Positions 18,799 to 28,516 of a stretch of 64,000 nt of DNA are shown one piece after another (the stretch's first letter is position 1; every line of letters starts with the position of its first letter). The translations under genes were made by a program, and so were the position numbers. The notes below the pieces were generated by a model. It saw nothing but the letters and a program-made list of their open reading frames with translations, ran no database searches and was not told the DNA's origin. The stretch comes from Alphaproteobacteria bacterium (GTDB taxonomy: Bacteria > Pseudomonadota > Alphaproteobacteria > TMED109), in assembly GCA_030828505.1 (NCBI GenBank), contig JAURCJ010000004.1, forward strand, positions 1 to 64,000. Direction: 5' to 3'.

Positions 18799-21558
18799 TT
18801 GAGTAATAAATATCATTTTAATCGAAGAAATTTGATAGAAAAGATAGAAAGTTCTTTATCTGAAAAAGATTCTAATAAATCTCTTAAACAAAATTTACTT
18901 CCAATTTTAAAAAGTTTCATAGATGAAAATTATAAAAATATAAAACAGCTTTTTATTAAAGATAGGGATGGTCTTTATTGTGGAATATTAAGATCAAAGA
19001 CAATAGATGCAGTAATCTTAAGTACTTTTGATGTGATTAATACGCATGCATTCCCTATTGCAAATCCAACAAAAGCAGACAAATTATCAATAGTTGCAGT
19101 AGGTGGTTATGGCAGAGGAAATTTAGCACCTGGATCAGATATAGATATATTAATTTTAACTCCCTATAAAATTACTCCTAGAATTGAACAGGTCGTAGAA
19201 ACTTTATTATATATACTTTGGGATTTAAAACTTAAAGTGGGTTATGCAATTAGAAGTCTAGAAGATAATATATCCAAGGCAAAATTGGATAATACAATTT
19301 GTACAGCATTGTTAGATACGAGATTAATATCTGGAGACCAAGACTTATGGATAAGTTTTAATTCTACATTTAAGCTAGAAGTTTTAAATAAATATAAAGA
19401 GAAATATTTTTATGAAAAACTAAAGGAGAGAGACTCTAGACATAAAAAAATGGGAGACTCAAGATATCTTTTAGAGCCTAATATAAAGGAAGGTAAGGGT
19501 GGAATACGTGATTTAAATACAATCAGATGGATAATCTCTTTTTTGTATCAAAGTAATAACTCTAGAGATTATTTATCTCTTGGTGTGATGTCTAAAAAAG
19601 AAGTTGCATTTTATGAAAAAGCAGAAAAATATTTTACATCTTTAAGATCAATGATGCATTATAACAGCAAGAATAATTCTGATAGACTCACATTTGATTT
19701 ACAATTAAGTATTGCTGAAAAATTAGGTTATAAGTTACATTCAGGTTCTACTCCTATAGAACGTTTAATGAAGCACTATTATATTTTTGCCAGAGAAGTT
19801 GGATATCTAACGAAAAGCGTATTAGATAATATAGAAAATAATAATTTTAAGACAAATAAATCTTTTCTAAAGACAATTGTATTTAATCTTAAAAAAAATA
19901 AAAATGGTATATTTGAGTTTTATGGAAATAACATTCACTTAGCAAAAAGTGAAAAAAATATTAAGCCATTAGATATATTTAGGGCTTATGATTTTTCATC
20001 AAAGTATGATTTAACTTTAAGTAATGAACTTATCAGTATTATAAAATTAAATATTAGAACAGTAGATGATTTAAGAAATGATAAGAAAGCAAATGCATTT
20101 TTTATCAATATACTTACTAATATAAATAATTCAGAAAAAGTTTTAAGAAGTATGAACGAGATAGGTGTATTAGGACGTTTTATTCCTGATTTTCAAAAAG
20201 TTATAGCTAGAGTACAACATGATATGTATCACACTTACACTGTAGATGAGCATACTATAAACGCGATAGGAATTTTGCGTAAAATTGACAACGGAGAGCT
20301 AAAAAGTAAATTTGATTTAGCTTCAAAAGTTATAAAAAAAATAGTATCAAAAAAAGTTTTATATATTGCACTATTTTTGCATGATATTGCTAAAGGAAGA
20401 GGCGGAGATCATTCTGTTTTAGGTGGAGAAGTAGCACAAAACCTTTGTCCTAGATTTGGATTAGATGCGGATGATACAGAAACAGTGGTTTGGCTAGTAG
20501 AAAACCACCTTTTAATGTCTCATATAGCTTTCAAAAGAGATCTTCAAGACCCTAATACCATAATTGATTTTAAGAAACGAGTTCAATCAGCTGAATTATT
20601 GAGGCTTTTATATGTTTTAACTGTTGCGGACATAACTGCAGTTGGTCCTGAAATTTGGAATAGTTGGAAGGATAATTTATTAAAAATAGTTTATAATGAG
20701 ACTTTGATGGAAATTAATGGGGGAGGAGATATAAAATCTCGTGCATTTATAGAAGATAAGGCAAAAACTAAATTAAAGAAATCTCTACCAGATTGGTCAG
20801 ATGAAAAGTTTTCAAATTATGTTAACAGATTTTTTTCATACTATTGGACAAATATAAATTTTGATGTTCATTTACATCACGCAAAATTAATTACAGAAGC
20901 TGATTCTAAAGATTTAAAAATTAAAATTGATGTGGAGGTGCTTGATGATCAAGGTGTAACAGAAGTATCAATTTATACACAAGACCATTTAGGGCTTTTT
21001 GCTAGAACATGCGCTGGACTTGCTCTTGCTGGGACTTCTGTACAAGATGCAAGAATTGTAACTACTAAAGATGGAATGACTGTAAATACATTTTTAATAA
21101 GGCCAACTAACTCTATCTCATTAATGGAAGACAAAACTAGATTATCCACATTGGTTGATACAATTAGTAAAACAATTTCAGAAGAAAGAAATCCTAAAGT
21201 ATTAATGAATGAATTTAAAGGTATACAAATTCCTTCAAGAAAAGACTCTTTTATAATTGAACCTCGTGTCTTAATAGATAATTTGTCTTCTAAATCTCAT
21301 ACCTTAATAGAGATAAATTCAAAAGATAAAATTGGTTTATTGCATACATTAGCAAGCGAATTATTTTTAATGGGTTTACATATTTCAACAGCAAGAATAA
21401 GTACATATGGCATTAGAGCGGTAGATGTTTTCTATATTAAAAACATGACGGGTGGAAAAATTATAGAAAAAGATAAAATAGATATTATTAAGTCCCGATT
21501 AATGAAAGCGATTAATGATAATAAAGTGCAAAAAAGTAAAATTTTAGAAAAAATCTAA
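18799..21558 (+). CDS. glnD: PII uridylyltransferase / uridylyl-removing enzyme GlnD
   Basis: A 919-residue bifunctional nitrogen sensor that uridylylates PII when glutamine is low and deuridylylates it when glutamine is high. Domains in order: nucleotidyltransferase with GGYGRGNLAPGSDIDILIL (about residues 99-117), the HD domain with LFLHDIAKGRGGDHSVLG (about 523-540), and two C-terminal ACT domains (about 715-800 and 828-905) that sense glutamine. The start is TTG 18799 preceded by AGGA. It follows mutS by 13 bp and overlaps murJ, a gene order common in Alphaproteobacteria. PII genes are not in the window. Confidence 0.96.
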   Translation: MSNKYHFNRRNLIEKIESSLSEKDSNKSLKQNLLPILKSFIDENYKNIKQLFIKDRDGLYCGILRSKTIDAVILSTFDVINTHAFPIANPTKADKLSIVAVGGYGRGNLAPGSDIDILILTPYKITPRIEQVVETLLYILWDLKLKVGYAIRSLEDNISKAKLDNTICTALLDTRLISGDQDLWISFNSTFKLEVLNKYKEKYFYEKLKERDSRHKKMGDSRYLLEPNIKEGKGGIRDLNTIRWIISFLYQSNNSRDYLSLGVMSKKEVAFYEKAEKYFTSLRSMMHYNSKNNSDRLTFDLQLSIAEKLGYKLHSGSTPIERLMKHYYIFAREVGYLTKSVLDNIENNNFKTNKSFLKTIVFNLKKNKNGIFEFYGNNIHLAKSEKNIKPLDIFRAYDFSSKYDLTLSNELISIIKLNIRTVDDLRNDKKANAFFINILTNINNSEKVLRSMNEIGVLGRFIPDFQKVIARVQHDMYHTYTVDEHTINAIGILRKIDNGELKSKFDLASKVIKKIVSKKVLYIALFLHDIAKGRGGDHSVLGGEVAQNLCPRFGLDADDTETVVWLVENHLLMSHIAFKRDLQDPNTIIDFKKRVQSAELLRLLYVLTVADITAVGPEIWNSWKDNLLKIVYNETLMEINGGGDIKSRAFIEDKAKTKLKKSLPDWSDEKFSNYVNRFFSYYWTNINFDVHLHHAKLITEADSKDLKIKIDVEVLDDQGVTEVSIYTQDHLGLFARTCAGLALAGTSVQDARIVTTKDGMTVNTFLIRPTNSISLMEDKTRLSTLVDTISKTISEERNPKVLMNEFKGIQIPSRKDSFIIEPRVLIDNLSSKSHTLIEINSKDKIGLLHTLASELFLMGLHISTARISTYGIRAVDVFYIKNMTGGKIIEKDKIDIIKSRLMKAINDNKVQKSKILEKI

Positions 21559-23114
21559 TGATAACTACAAATAAAATATCGAATATCTACAAATCTAGTG
21601 CTGTAGTCGGTGTATGGACATTATTAAGTAGAATAATGGGTTTCATAAGAGATATATTATTTGCTTCTATATTAGGTTCGGGGCCAATAGCAGATGCTTT
21701 TCTCCTGGCTTTTAGGATTCCTAATTTATTTAGAAAATTTTTTGCTGAAGGTGCTTTTTCTGCTGCGTTTATACCTTTATTAGCAGAGAAAAATGAAAAA
21801 TTTGGGCCGAAATCTGGTGTAGCCTTTACATCTAATATAGCTGCTCTACTATTGCTTATTATCATTCCTCTCATACTTTTATCAGAACTTTTTATGCCAA
21901 GTATAGTTCGTTTTATGGCGCCGGGGTTTATAAATGATATTGGGAGATTAGAACTAGCTATTCCTTATGCTAGAATAGTTTTTCCATATTTAATTTTTAT
22001 AATATTCACAGCTCTTTTTGCTTCAGCTTTAAATACCAATGGTAGATTTTGGTCTGGTGCTGCTGCACCAATTATCCTAAATATATTTTTAATTATAGGT
22101 TTAATAGCATCTATTTACATTGAAGGAGATACGGGGATAATTATATGTTGGGCGGTACTTATATCCGGTGTATTTCAAATGCTCCTATTAGCTTGGGCAA
22201 ATTTTAAAAATGGTTTATCTTTTAGTATTTTTTTTCCTGAGATAAATGATGATATAAAGTTATTTTTTAAGAAGTTTTTACCGGGTGCAATTGGTTCAGG
22301 AATAACACAAATTAATTTACTAGTAGCATCTATATTTGCAAGTCAGATACCAGGTGCTATTTCTTGGTTATATTATTCTGATAGAGTAGCGCAATTACCA
22401 TTAGGAATAATTGGAGTTGCATTAGGAACTGCACTATTACCTGATCTTGCAAAAAAAATAAATTTGGGACTAAATAAAGAACAAAATCTTATTCAAGAAA
22501 AAGCTATAATTTTATCACTTTTTTTTGCATTTCCATCAGCCGTAGGTCTTTATTATTTGTCAGAACTAGTAATTATGTCATTATTCGGTTACGGAGTTTT
22601 CGTTCAATCTGACATTATAGCCACTTCTAAAGCTTTAGAAATATATGCAATAGCTATACCTGCTTTCATGATGATTAAAGTTCTTTCCCCTAATTTTTTT
22701 GCTAGGAAAGATACGAAGACTCCTGTTGTAATAGGCGCTATTTGTGCTTTTATAAATATAATGCTTACATGGTATTTAATGAATAAATATGGGTTTATAG
22801 GGATTGCATTTTCTCTCTGCATTGCAGGGTATTTAAATACTATTTTATTATTTATTATAATGATAAAAAGAAAATTTTTTAATTGTACAAAAATATTTTT
22901 TGAAATTTTAATTAAAATTATATTGGCTACTTTTTTGATGTATTTAATTTTGTATTTTTTGGAAACAATTTTATTCAATCTTGCCTTAGCTACACCTTCA
23001 TATATAGGTTTTTTTAAATTGATACTAATTATTTTAATAGGGTTTATATCTTATATATTATTTAATTATTTATTAGGTGTAAAAAAATATTTTAGTTCTA
23101 ATAGTATTATATAA
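21558..23114 (+). CDS. murJ: Lipid II flippase MurJ (MviN)
   Basis: A 518-residue polytopic inner-membrane protein of the MOP superfamily with about 14 hydrophobic segments. The N-terminal SRIMGFIRDILFA and AFLLAFRIPNLFRKFFAEGAFSAAFIPL are the hallmark MurJ sequences lining the lipid II cavity. It moves the peptidoglycan precursor lipid II across the membrane. The ATG shares one base with the glnD stop codon (TAATG), which points to translational coupling. The C-terminal helices are unusually Ile/Leu/Asn rich, following the AT-rich base composition. Confidence 0.95.
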   Translation: MITTNKISNIYKSSAVVGVWTLLSRIMGFIRDILFASILGSGPIADAFLLAFRIPNLFRKFFAEGAFSAAFIPLLAEKNEKFGPKSGVAFTSNIAALLLLIIIPLILLSELFMPSIVRFMAPGFINDIGRLELAIPYARIVFPYLIFIIFTALFASALNTNGRFWSGAAAPIILNIFLIIGLIASIYIEGDTGIIICWAVLISGVFQMLLLAWANFKNGLSFSIFFPEINDDIKLFFKKFLPGAIGSGITQINLLVASIFASQIPGAISWLYYSDRVAQLPLGIIGVALGTALLPDLAKKINLGLNKEQNLIQEKAIILSLFFAFPSAVGLYYLSELVIMSLFGYGVFVQSDIIATSKALEIYAIAIPAFMMIKVLSPNFFARKDTKTPVVIGAICAFINIMLTWYLMNKYGFIGIAFSLCIAGYLNTILLFIIMIKRKFFNCTKIFFEILIKIILATFLMYLILYFLETILFNLALATPSYIGFFKLILIILIGFISYILFNYLLGVKKYFSSNSII

Positions 23115-23162
23115 ATAGTATTAGTTTATACTAAAACAAAATAAAAAATATAGAGGTCTGAT

Positions 23163-24185
23163 ATGAAAAGAGTTTTTTCGGGCGTTCAGCCAACAGGTAA
23201 CTTACATTTAGGGAATTATTTAGGAGCTATTAAAAATTTTGTTTCATTACAAAATGACAGCGAATGTATTTACTGTGTTGTTGATATGCATGCTATCACT
23301 GTAAAACAAGACCCTAAAATATTAAAAAATAATATTTTAGAAGTAGCAGCAGCATTTGTTGCTTCTGGAATAAATCCTGAAAAATCTATTATTTTTGTTC
23401 AATCTCAAGTTAATGCTCATGCAGAACTTGCATGGATCTTTAATTGTGTTGCGCGTTTAGGTTGGTTAAATAGAATGACTCAATTCAAGGAAAAAGCAGG
23501 TAAAAACCGTGAAAACGCGTCAGCTGGTTTATATACATACCCAGTTTTAATGGCTGCAGATATTTTAGCATATCACGCATCACACGTTCCTGTTGGTGAT
23601 GACCAAAGACAGCATTTAGAGCTTGCACGAGATATAGCCCAAAAGTTTAATAATGATTTTAAAGTAGACTATTTTCCAATTACAGAACCTGTAATCATGG
23701 GTAATGCAACTAGGGTTATGAGTTTAAGAGATGGGCAAAATAAAATGTCTAAATCTGATATTTCTGATTATTCTAGGTTAAACCTTACGGATAATGCAGA
23801 TGATATATCAAAGAAGATTAGAAAAGCTAAAACGGATCCTTTACCACTGCCTGATTTATCTTGCTTAGATAATGAAGAAAAATTTAAAGATGATATTATA
23901 GCGACTAGGCCAGAAGCAGTAAATTTATTAAATATATATGCCGCGCTAGCAAATGAAAATATTAAAAAAGTAGTATCAACTTTTGCAGAAAAACAGTTTT
24001 CATTTTTTAAGAATCAATTAAATGATATATCTGTAGAAGTATTAAGTCCAATTACAGAAGAGATGCGCAAATTGATAGATGACAAAGCTTACTTAGAAAG
24101 CATTCTAAATAAGGGTGGAGAAAATGCAGATAGTATAGCTTCACCGATATTAAAAAAAACGAAAGAAATAGTTGGATTTTATTAA
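23163..24185 (+). CDS. trpS: Tryptophanyl-tRNA synthetase
   Basis: A 340-residue class I aminoacyl-tRNA synthetase that charges tRNA-Trp. The HIGH-like motif is [12 protein letters not shown] (residues 12-23), and the KMSKS loop is exact (about residues 195-199, in [10 protein letters not shown]). Conserved elements [30 protein letters not shown] bind tryptophan and ATP. Length is normal for a bacterial enzyme. It lies 48 bp after murJ with AGAGGT before the ATG and is followed 3 bp later by the TauE/SafE gene. Confidence 0.97.
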   Translation: MKRVFSGVQPTGNLHLGNYLGAIKNFVSLQNDSECIYCVVDMHAITVKQDPKILKNNILEVAAAFVASGINPEKSIIFVQSQVNAHAELAWIFNCVARLGWLNRMTQFKEKAGKNRENASAGLYTYPVLMAADILAYHASHVPVGDDQRQHLELARDIAQKFNNDFKVDYFPITEPVIMGNATRVMSLRDGQNKMSKSDISDYSRLNLTDNADDISKKIRKAKTDPLPLPDLSCLDNEEKFKDDIIATRPEAVNLLNIYAALANENIKKVVSTFAEKQFSFFKNQLNDISVEVLSPITEEMRKLIDDKAYLESILNKGGENADSIASPILKKTKEIVGFY

Positions 24186-24188
24186 TTA

Positions 24189-25106
24189 ATGGAAATTTAT
24201 CTTCCTATAGCTGGTCTACCTGTAAATCTTTTTATATTAATGTCTTTAGGCCTAGTTGTAGGTTTTTTATCAGGTATGTTTGGTGTAGGAGGCGGTTTTT
24301 TAATGACGCCAATGCTAATGTTACTTGGTATTCCGCCAGCAGTAGCAGTAGCTTCTGAGGCAAATCACATTTTGGCGGCCTCCTTTTCTGGTTTTTTAGC
24401 TCATATGAGAAGACTAAATGTAGATTTTTTGATGGGATTTATTTTACTATTAGGAGGGATATTAGGAAGTATACTTGGTGTATTTTTGCTTAAATATTTA
24501 TTGCTTATTGGACAGGAAAAGATATTTATATCTTTGTCATATATTTTTATACTTCTTTTTGTAGGCTCATGGATGTTAAGAGAAAGTGTTACATCTATAA
24601 AAAATATTAATAAAGGAAAAATAAATAAATTACATGAGCATATTTGGTTACATGGACTTCCTTTTAAAATAAAATTTAGAAAATCTCATTTATATATAAG
24701 TATTATTCCTCCGGTTTTTATAGGTTTTATCGTTGGTATATTATCTTCAATCATGGGCGTTGGCGGAGGCTTTATATTAGTACCTGCAATGATTTATATA
24801 CTTGGCATGCCTACTCAAGTCGTTATAGGAACTTCTTTATTACAAATAGTTTTTGTAACTTTTGTTTCCACGATAATGCATTCTTACATTAATCAAACAG
24901 TAGATGTAATGTTGTCCTCTTTATTATTAATTGGGGCAGTTATAGGAGCTCAAATTGGTACAAGGCTTATGGTAAAACTTAGAGGAGAACAAATTAGATT
25001 TTTGTTAGCAATTATTATTATTATAGTAGCGATTGTTTTAGTCGGGGAAGTTCTAGTGGTTCCTAAGGAGGCTTTTATTGTTGATATAATAAGAGAAAAT
25101 ATATGA
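24189..25106 (+). CDS. TauE/SafE (TSUP) family membrane permease
   Basis: A 305-residue inner-membrane protein with about eight hydrophobic segments in two homologous halves. Each half starts with the family motif: GMFGVGGGFLMTPML near the N-terminus and SIMGVGGGFILVPAM near residue 190. TSUP members export sulfite, sulfonates or related anions. The substrate here is unknown. It begins 3 bp after trpS and overlaps the downstream TIGR02186 gene by 4 bp (ATGA), a pairing recurrent in Alphaproteobacteria, so the two products probably act together. Confidence 0.88.
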   Translation: MEIYLPIAGLPVNLFILMSLGLVVGFLSGMFGVGGGFLMTPMLMLLGIPPAVAVASEANHILAASFSGFLAHMRRLNVDFLMGFILLLGGILGSILGVFLLKYLLLIGQEKIFISLSYIFILLFVGSWMLRESVTSIKNINKGKINKLHEHIWLHGLPFKIKFRKSHLYISIIPPVFIGFIVGILSSIMGVGGGFILVPAMIYILGMPTQVVIGTSLLQIVFVTFVSTIMHSYINQTVDVMLSSLLLIGAVIGAQIGTRLMVKLRGEQIRFLLAIIIIIVAIVLVGEVLVVPKEAFIVDIIRENI

Positions 25107-25849
25107 AAAGCATTATTTTTATTATCTATATAATCTTTAAGATTTACCCATCTCATTCAGGAGAACCCTTGCTAGCTGATATTGTAGATGAAGAAATAAA
25201 CATAACGGCATCATTTGATGGAGCAAAAATTATAACATATGGAACTGTAGATAAGACATTATATAAAAATTCTATTTTAATTATAAGTGTAATAGGCCCT
25301 AATAATCATTTTAAAATAAGAAAAAAAGAAAAATATTTAGGCATATGGTTGCCAGGAAAAGAGGAATTAGAGTTTTTGGAGGCACCTGGATATTATGCAA
25401 TAGCAACTAATAAACAAGATTGGAGTAATTTAGATAATGATATTTTAAATAGTCTTCAAATAGGCTGGGACAATTTATATATGATTTCAAATCATACAGA
25501 TATTAATAAAGTAGAAAGTTATAAAAATTATTTAAAAATATTTTATAAAAATAGAGGTCTCTTCCATTCAGAGAGTGATATAGATATATTAGGCGACACG
25601 TTATTTAGAGCTGAGTTTATTTTACCTGCAACTACTCCTACGGGTATTTATATTATAAAATCATTTTTAATAAATAATGATGGAAAATTAATTTCTTCTT
25701 GGAGTAATAATGTTAAAGTATCCAAAGAAGGTGTAGCGGAAGAATTATACGATTTATCAATTGAGCATCCTTTTATATATGGATTGTTAGCTGCCTTAGG
25801 GGCTATAATGGCTGGATATATTGGAAGTGAAATATTTAGAAGATTATGA
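25103..25849 (+). CDS. TIGR02186-family protein, partner of the TSUP permease
   Basis: A 248-residue protein of unknown function. It has a signal peptide-like N-terminus (residues 1-18), an extracytoplasmic domain of about 195 residues, and one C-terminal transmembrane helix (about residues 222-240, FIYGLLAALGAIMAGYIGSEIF). Opening residues of the mature part (ADIVDEEINITASFDGAKIITYG) and the LWLPG-like element (LGIWLPGK) match the TIGR02186 family, which I recognise from context next to TSUP permeases. The 4-bp overlap implies coupled translation. A role as periplasmic accessory to anion export is inference only. Confidence 0.75.
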   Translation: MKSIIFIIYIIFKIYPSHSGEPLLADIVDEEINITASFDGAKIITYGTVDKTLYKNSILIISVIGPNNHFKIRKKEKYLGIWLPGKEELEFLEAPGYYAIATNKQDWSNLDNDILNSLQIGWDNLYMISNHTDINKVESYKNYLKIFYKNRGLFHSESDIDILGDTLFRAEFILPATTPTGIYIIKSFLINNDGKLISSWSNNVKVSKEGVAEELYDLSIEHPFIYGLLAALGAIMAGYIGSEIFRRL

Positions 25850-25865
25850 AGGGGAAGTTTTTAAA

Positions 25866-26339
25866 ATGCATGTTCCTGGAGAAGTAAAATTTTTAGTTTG
25901 TGTTGATTCCTCCGAAGAATGTAAAACTGCTTTAAAGTTTGCTTGTATGCGATCTAGAAATTCTAAAGGGCAGGTTTGTATTTTGTATATTATTGAGCCG
26001 AAGGACATGCAACATTTTGCAGGCGTAGAGAAACTTATGGAAAAAGAAGCTGAGGAAGAGGCTAATAGAGTAATAGCTCAATTAAAAGAAGATACAATGA
26101 ATGAATTTAATATTGAAATAGAAACTATAGTTTCATATGGGAACAAATATAATAAAATAGTAGATTTGATTAATGAGGATAAAACTATTAGTATATTGGT
26201 TCTTGGAGCTGCGCCAGAAGGAAAAGGGACTAATGATTTAATTAATACTTTCTCTGCTGACCTGACAAGAAGTATTCATATACCTTTAACTATAGTTCCA
26301 GGTAATTTGAGTAAAGAGGAATTAGAAAAAATAACATAG
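25866..26339 (+). CDS. Universal stress protein, UspA family
   Basis: A cytoplasmic UspA-fold protein of about 157 residues. It opens with VKFLVCVDSSEECKTALKFAC and ends with the nucleotide-binding pattern ILVLGAAPEGKG...FSADLTRSIHIPLTIVPG, close to the G-2x-G-9x-G(S/T) motif of ATP-binding Usps. The frame is open upstream to a TTG at 25821, but that would overlap the previous gene by 29 bp. ATG 25866, preceded by AAGGGGAAG, is the better start. It probably forms part of the trpS-downstream operon and is followed 12 bp later by nfu. Confidence 0.85.
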   Translation: MHVPGEVKFLVCVDSSEECKTALKFACMRSRNSKGQVCILYIIEPKDMQHFAGVEKLMEKEAEEEANRVIAQLKEDTMNEFNIEIETIVSYGNKYNKIVDLINEDKTISILVLGAAPEGKGTNDLINTFSADLTRSIHIPLTIVPGNLSKEELEKIT

Positions 26340-26351
26340 AAAGAGGAAAAA

Positions 26352-26903
26352 ATGTTTATACAAACAGAGGTAACACCAAACCCTAAAACTGTAAAATTTA
26401 TCCCAGGTAAAGAAGTTTCACCCTTAAAGAGTATTAATTTTATTAATATTGAAGAAGCTTCTATTTCTCCATTAGCCAAAAGACTATTTTTAATTAATGG
26501 AGTTAACAGTGTGTTTTTAGGTTCTGATTTTATTTCAATTACAAAAGATGAAAGTATAGAATGGCAAGAGTTAAAACCTCTCGTATTAAGTCAGATAATG
26601 CAACATTATATGTCAAATGATGTAATTATTAAAGATTTTAATGAGGAAAAGGCTGTAGAATTAAATGAAGAAGATAAAGAGATAGCATCTCAAATAGAAG
26701 ATTTATTAGAAACAAGAGTGAGACCTTCAGTAGCTAGCCATGGTGGAGATATAGTTTTTCATAGTTATTCAGATGGAATAGTTGAGCTTGAAATGAGAGG
26801 TGCTTGTTCGGGTTGCCCCTCATCCATGGCCACTTTAAAGATGGGAGTAGAAAATATGTTAAAACATTACATACCTGAAATAATGGAAGTTAAAGAGGTT
26901 TAA
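26352..26903 (+). CDS. NifU-like Fe-S cluster scaffold/carrier (Nfu)
   Basis: A 183-residue iron-sulfur cluster carrier. The N-terminal Nfu_N domain (residues 1-85) opens with the diagnostic MFIQTEVTPNPKTVKFIPG. The C-terminal NifU domain (about 105-180) holds the cluster-binding CxxC as GACSGCPSS. Two subunits share a 4Fe-4S cluster, which is handed to target enzymes such as lipoyl synthase or aconitase. This architecture equals mitochondrial NFU1 and alphaproteobacterial Nfu. It follows the Usp gene closely and converges on the minus-strand pair downstream. Confidence 0.92.
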   Translation: MFIQTEVTPNPKTVKFIPGKEVSPLKSINFINIEEASISPLAKRLFLINGVNSVFLGSDFISITKDESIEWQELKPLVLSQIMQHYMSNDVIIKDFNEEKAVELNEEDKEIASQIEDLLETRVRPSVASHGGDIVFHSYSDGIVELEMRGACSGCPSSMATLKMGVENMLKHYIPEIMEVKEV

Positions 26904-26911
26904 TAATATAT

Positions 26912-27874
26912 TTATTTTTTAACCCAATATAATGAGCCATGCCATAGCAATCGATTATTAGCATCTTTAGACACGCAATTAATTCTTGCTTTTTTACCAA
27001 GAAATTTTTTAGTTCTAACTTCAATTCTATTATTGCTAATTAGTAATACCTCTGCCTTATCTTTATTATTAGTGTAGCATAGTGGAATTTGTTTTTCATT
27101 TTCTAAGGTAAACCCATATAGAGGTGGATTATGTGTAATGCTATTACCATAAGGAAGAATATTAGTAACTTCTAAGGGCAAAGTTTCTAAAACTGTTTCG
27201 AGTCTTTTTGTTTCTGAAAATTTACCAGATATATTAAATCTGGGAAGCCTATATTTATGCATAGTATTACTAATAGGCCCTGAATTGTCGGTAAATGCAA
27301 TTTCCATATTATAATTATTTAGTATTTTAAGTTCCCTTTCAGACCAGATGCCTTGCCTATAAATATAGTAAATTGGCTTAATATTTAAATTTTTTATAAA
27401 AATATCTATATCATTTACTATATTTTTAGGTGAGCTCCTAATTCCAATATCGACGCCATTATTTTTTAAAATTATAATGTCATTCCAAGACATATAATTA
27501 TTATTTGTATTTATTACTCGTGGATCAATAAATAAAGTAAATGGTAAAGAATCACTAGAAAGAAGTGGCCAGATATCTTCTATTACTTGTTTATTATTAC
27601 TTGAAACAGTTATGCCTACTGAATAGTCAGGTAGGTTTTTTGAATTATCTAGTAAATAAATAATTTCATTTATTGGCGTAACAAAGTATTTTGCTTTAGT
27701 TAATATTTTTATATGTTTTTTTATGGTGTATAAATCGAAATCTGTTTTATTGAAATTGTCATAAGATATTACAACAATATTTGCGAAGCTCGCTTTAATA
27801 TATATACTATTGATAAAAAAAAATATAATAAATATAGTTATCTTTAATATTAAATTAAACATGGTCACATGCAT
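26912..27874 (-). CDS. Degenerate polysaccharide-deacetylase-like (NodB-fold) protein
   Basis: A 320-residue protein with an N-terminal membrane anchor or signal (about residues 8-30). The order of segments follows alphaproteobacterial NodB-fold proteins: FDLYTIKKHIKIL, YFVTPINEIIYLL, YSVGITVSSNNKQ, PFTLFIDPRVI, MSWNDIIILKNNGVDIGIRS. The metal-binding residues are not there. The DD dyad is replaced by SS after GIT, and the His-x3-His region reads IGIRSSP. It may be a pseudoenzyme or a cell-wall-binding protein. It overlaps the ddpX-like gene by 20 bp, or by less if Met5 is the start. Family assignment rests on pattern similarity. Confidence 0.6.
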   Translation of the reverse strand: MHVTMFNLILKITIFIIFFFINSIYIKASFANIVVISYDNFNKTDFDLYTIKKHIKILTKAKYFVTPINEIIYLLDNSKNLPDYSVGITVSSNNKQVIEDIWPLLSSDSLPFTLFIDPRVINTNNNYMSWNDIIILKNNGVDIGIRSSPKNIVNDIDIFIKNLNIKPIYYIYRQGIWSERELKILNNYNMEIAFTDNSGPISNTMHKYRLPRFNISGKFSETKRLETVLETLPLEVTNILPYGNSITHNPPLYGFTLENEKQIPLCYTNNKDKAEVLLISNNRIEVRTKKFLGKKARINCVSKDANNRLLWHGSLYWVKK

Positions 27875-28423
27875 TTTTCATTATATTTACAGCATCTTCA
27901 GGCTTAGATATTAATGGCCAATTTTTACTATTATGAAGCTGATAATGCCACCATTCTTTTTCATAGTAATCCCAACCGGAAGCGGTCATGATGCCGAGTA
28001 ATATTAATCTATTTTTTTGAGCTGTTTTAGAAATATCTGTATTTCCATGATACGACTCTTTATATAAATAATCAAAATTAGTACCCATATTTAGTTCTTT
28101 ATTATTTTTGATCAATGTTAGGTCTATTGCAATGCCTCTGGAGTGAGGTGAACCAATACATGGAGGAGTTATGAAATTTTTGTCCGGACAGAAATCCCAT
28201 AAAATATTTTGTGCATCTACAGGACGGAATGCGTCGTAAATTTTTAACTGGAAACCTAAGTTTTTAGCAATAGTTATTGCTGATAGTAACTTAGGTAAGG
28301 CGTCTTGGTGAAGAAAACATTTATTCTGTAAATAAATTTTTTGTCCTGTAAAATTTGTATTTTTGTAATACTCCAAATCTATACATACATTATATTTTTT
28401 TTTGTAATTTCAATTAAACTCAT
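27855..28423 (-). CDS. ddpX: D-Ala-D-Ala dipeptidase (VanX/DdpX family), frame broken at an A9 tract
   Basis: A zinc dipeptidase of the VanX/DdpX family, expected to cleave D-Ala-D-Ala. Motifs are intact: DAFRPVDAQ, the zinc ligands in SPHSRGIAIDLTL (His and Asp) and the catalytic Glu and His of EWWHYQL. The conserved N-terminus is in another frame. From ATG 28423 it reads MSLIEITKK, then breaks at A9 (28395-28403, minus strand). One extra A joins it to YNVCIDLEYYKNTNFTG, matching the family and giving 189 residues. Without it, only a TTG start at 28376 is available, which lacks the first strand. Slippage, decay or sequencing error are all possible. Confidence 0.75.
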
Positions 28424-28516
28424 AATTTACCTTTTAAAATACCTTAAAAAGAATAAAAAGATATAGTATTAATATATAGGCCTTAGTTTGTTAAGTAAAT
28501 AAGTGAGGAAGTATAG

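Noticed and set aside
22604-22978. 124-codon minus-strand open frame inside murJ
   Set aside because: It is a Lys/Ile-rich mirror of an AT-rich membrane-protein gene.
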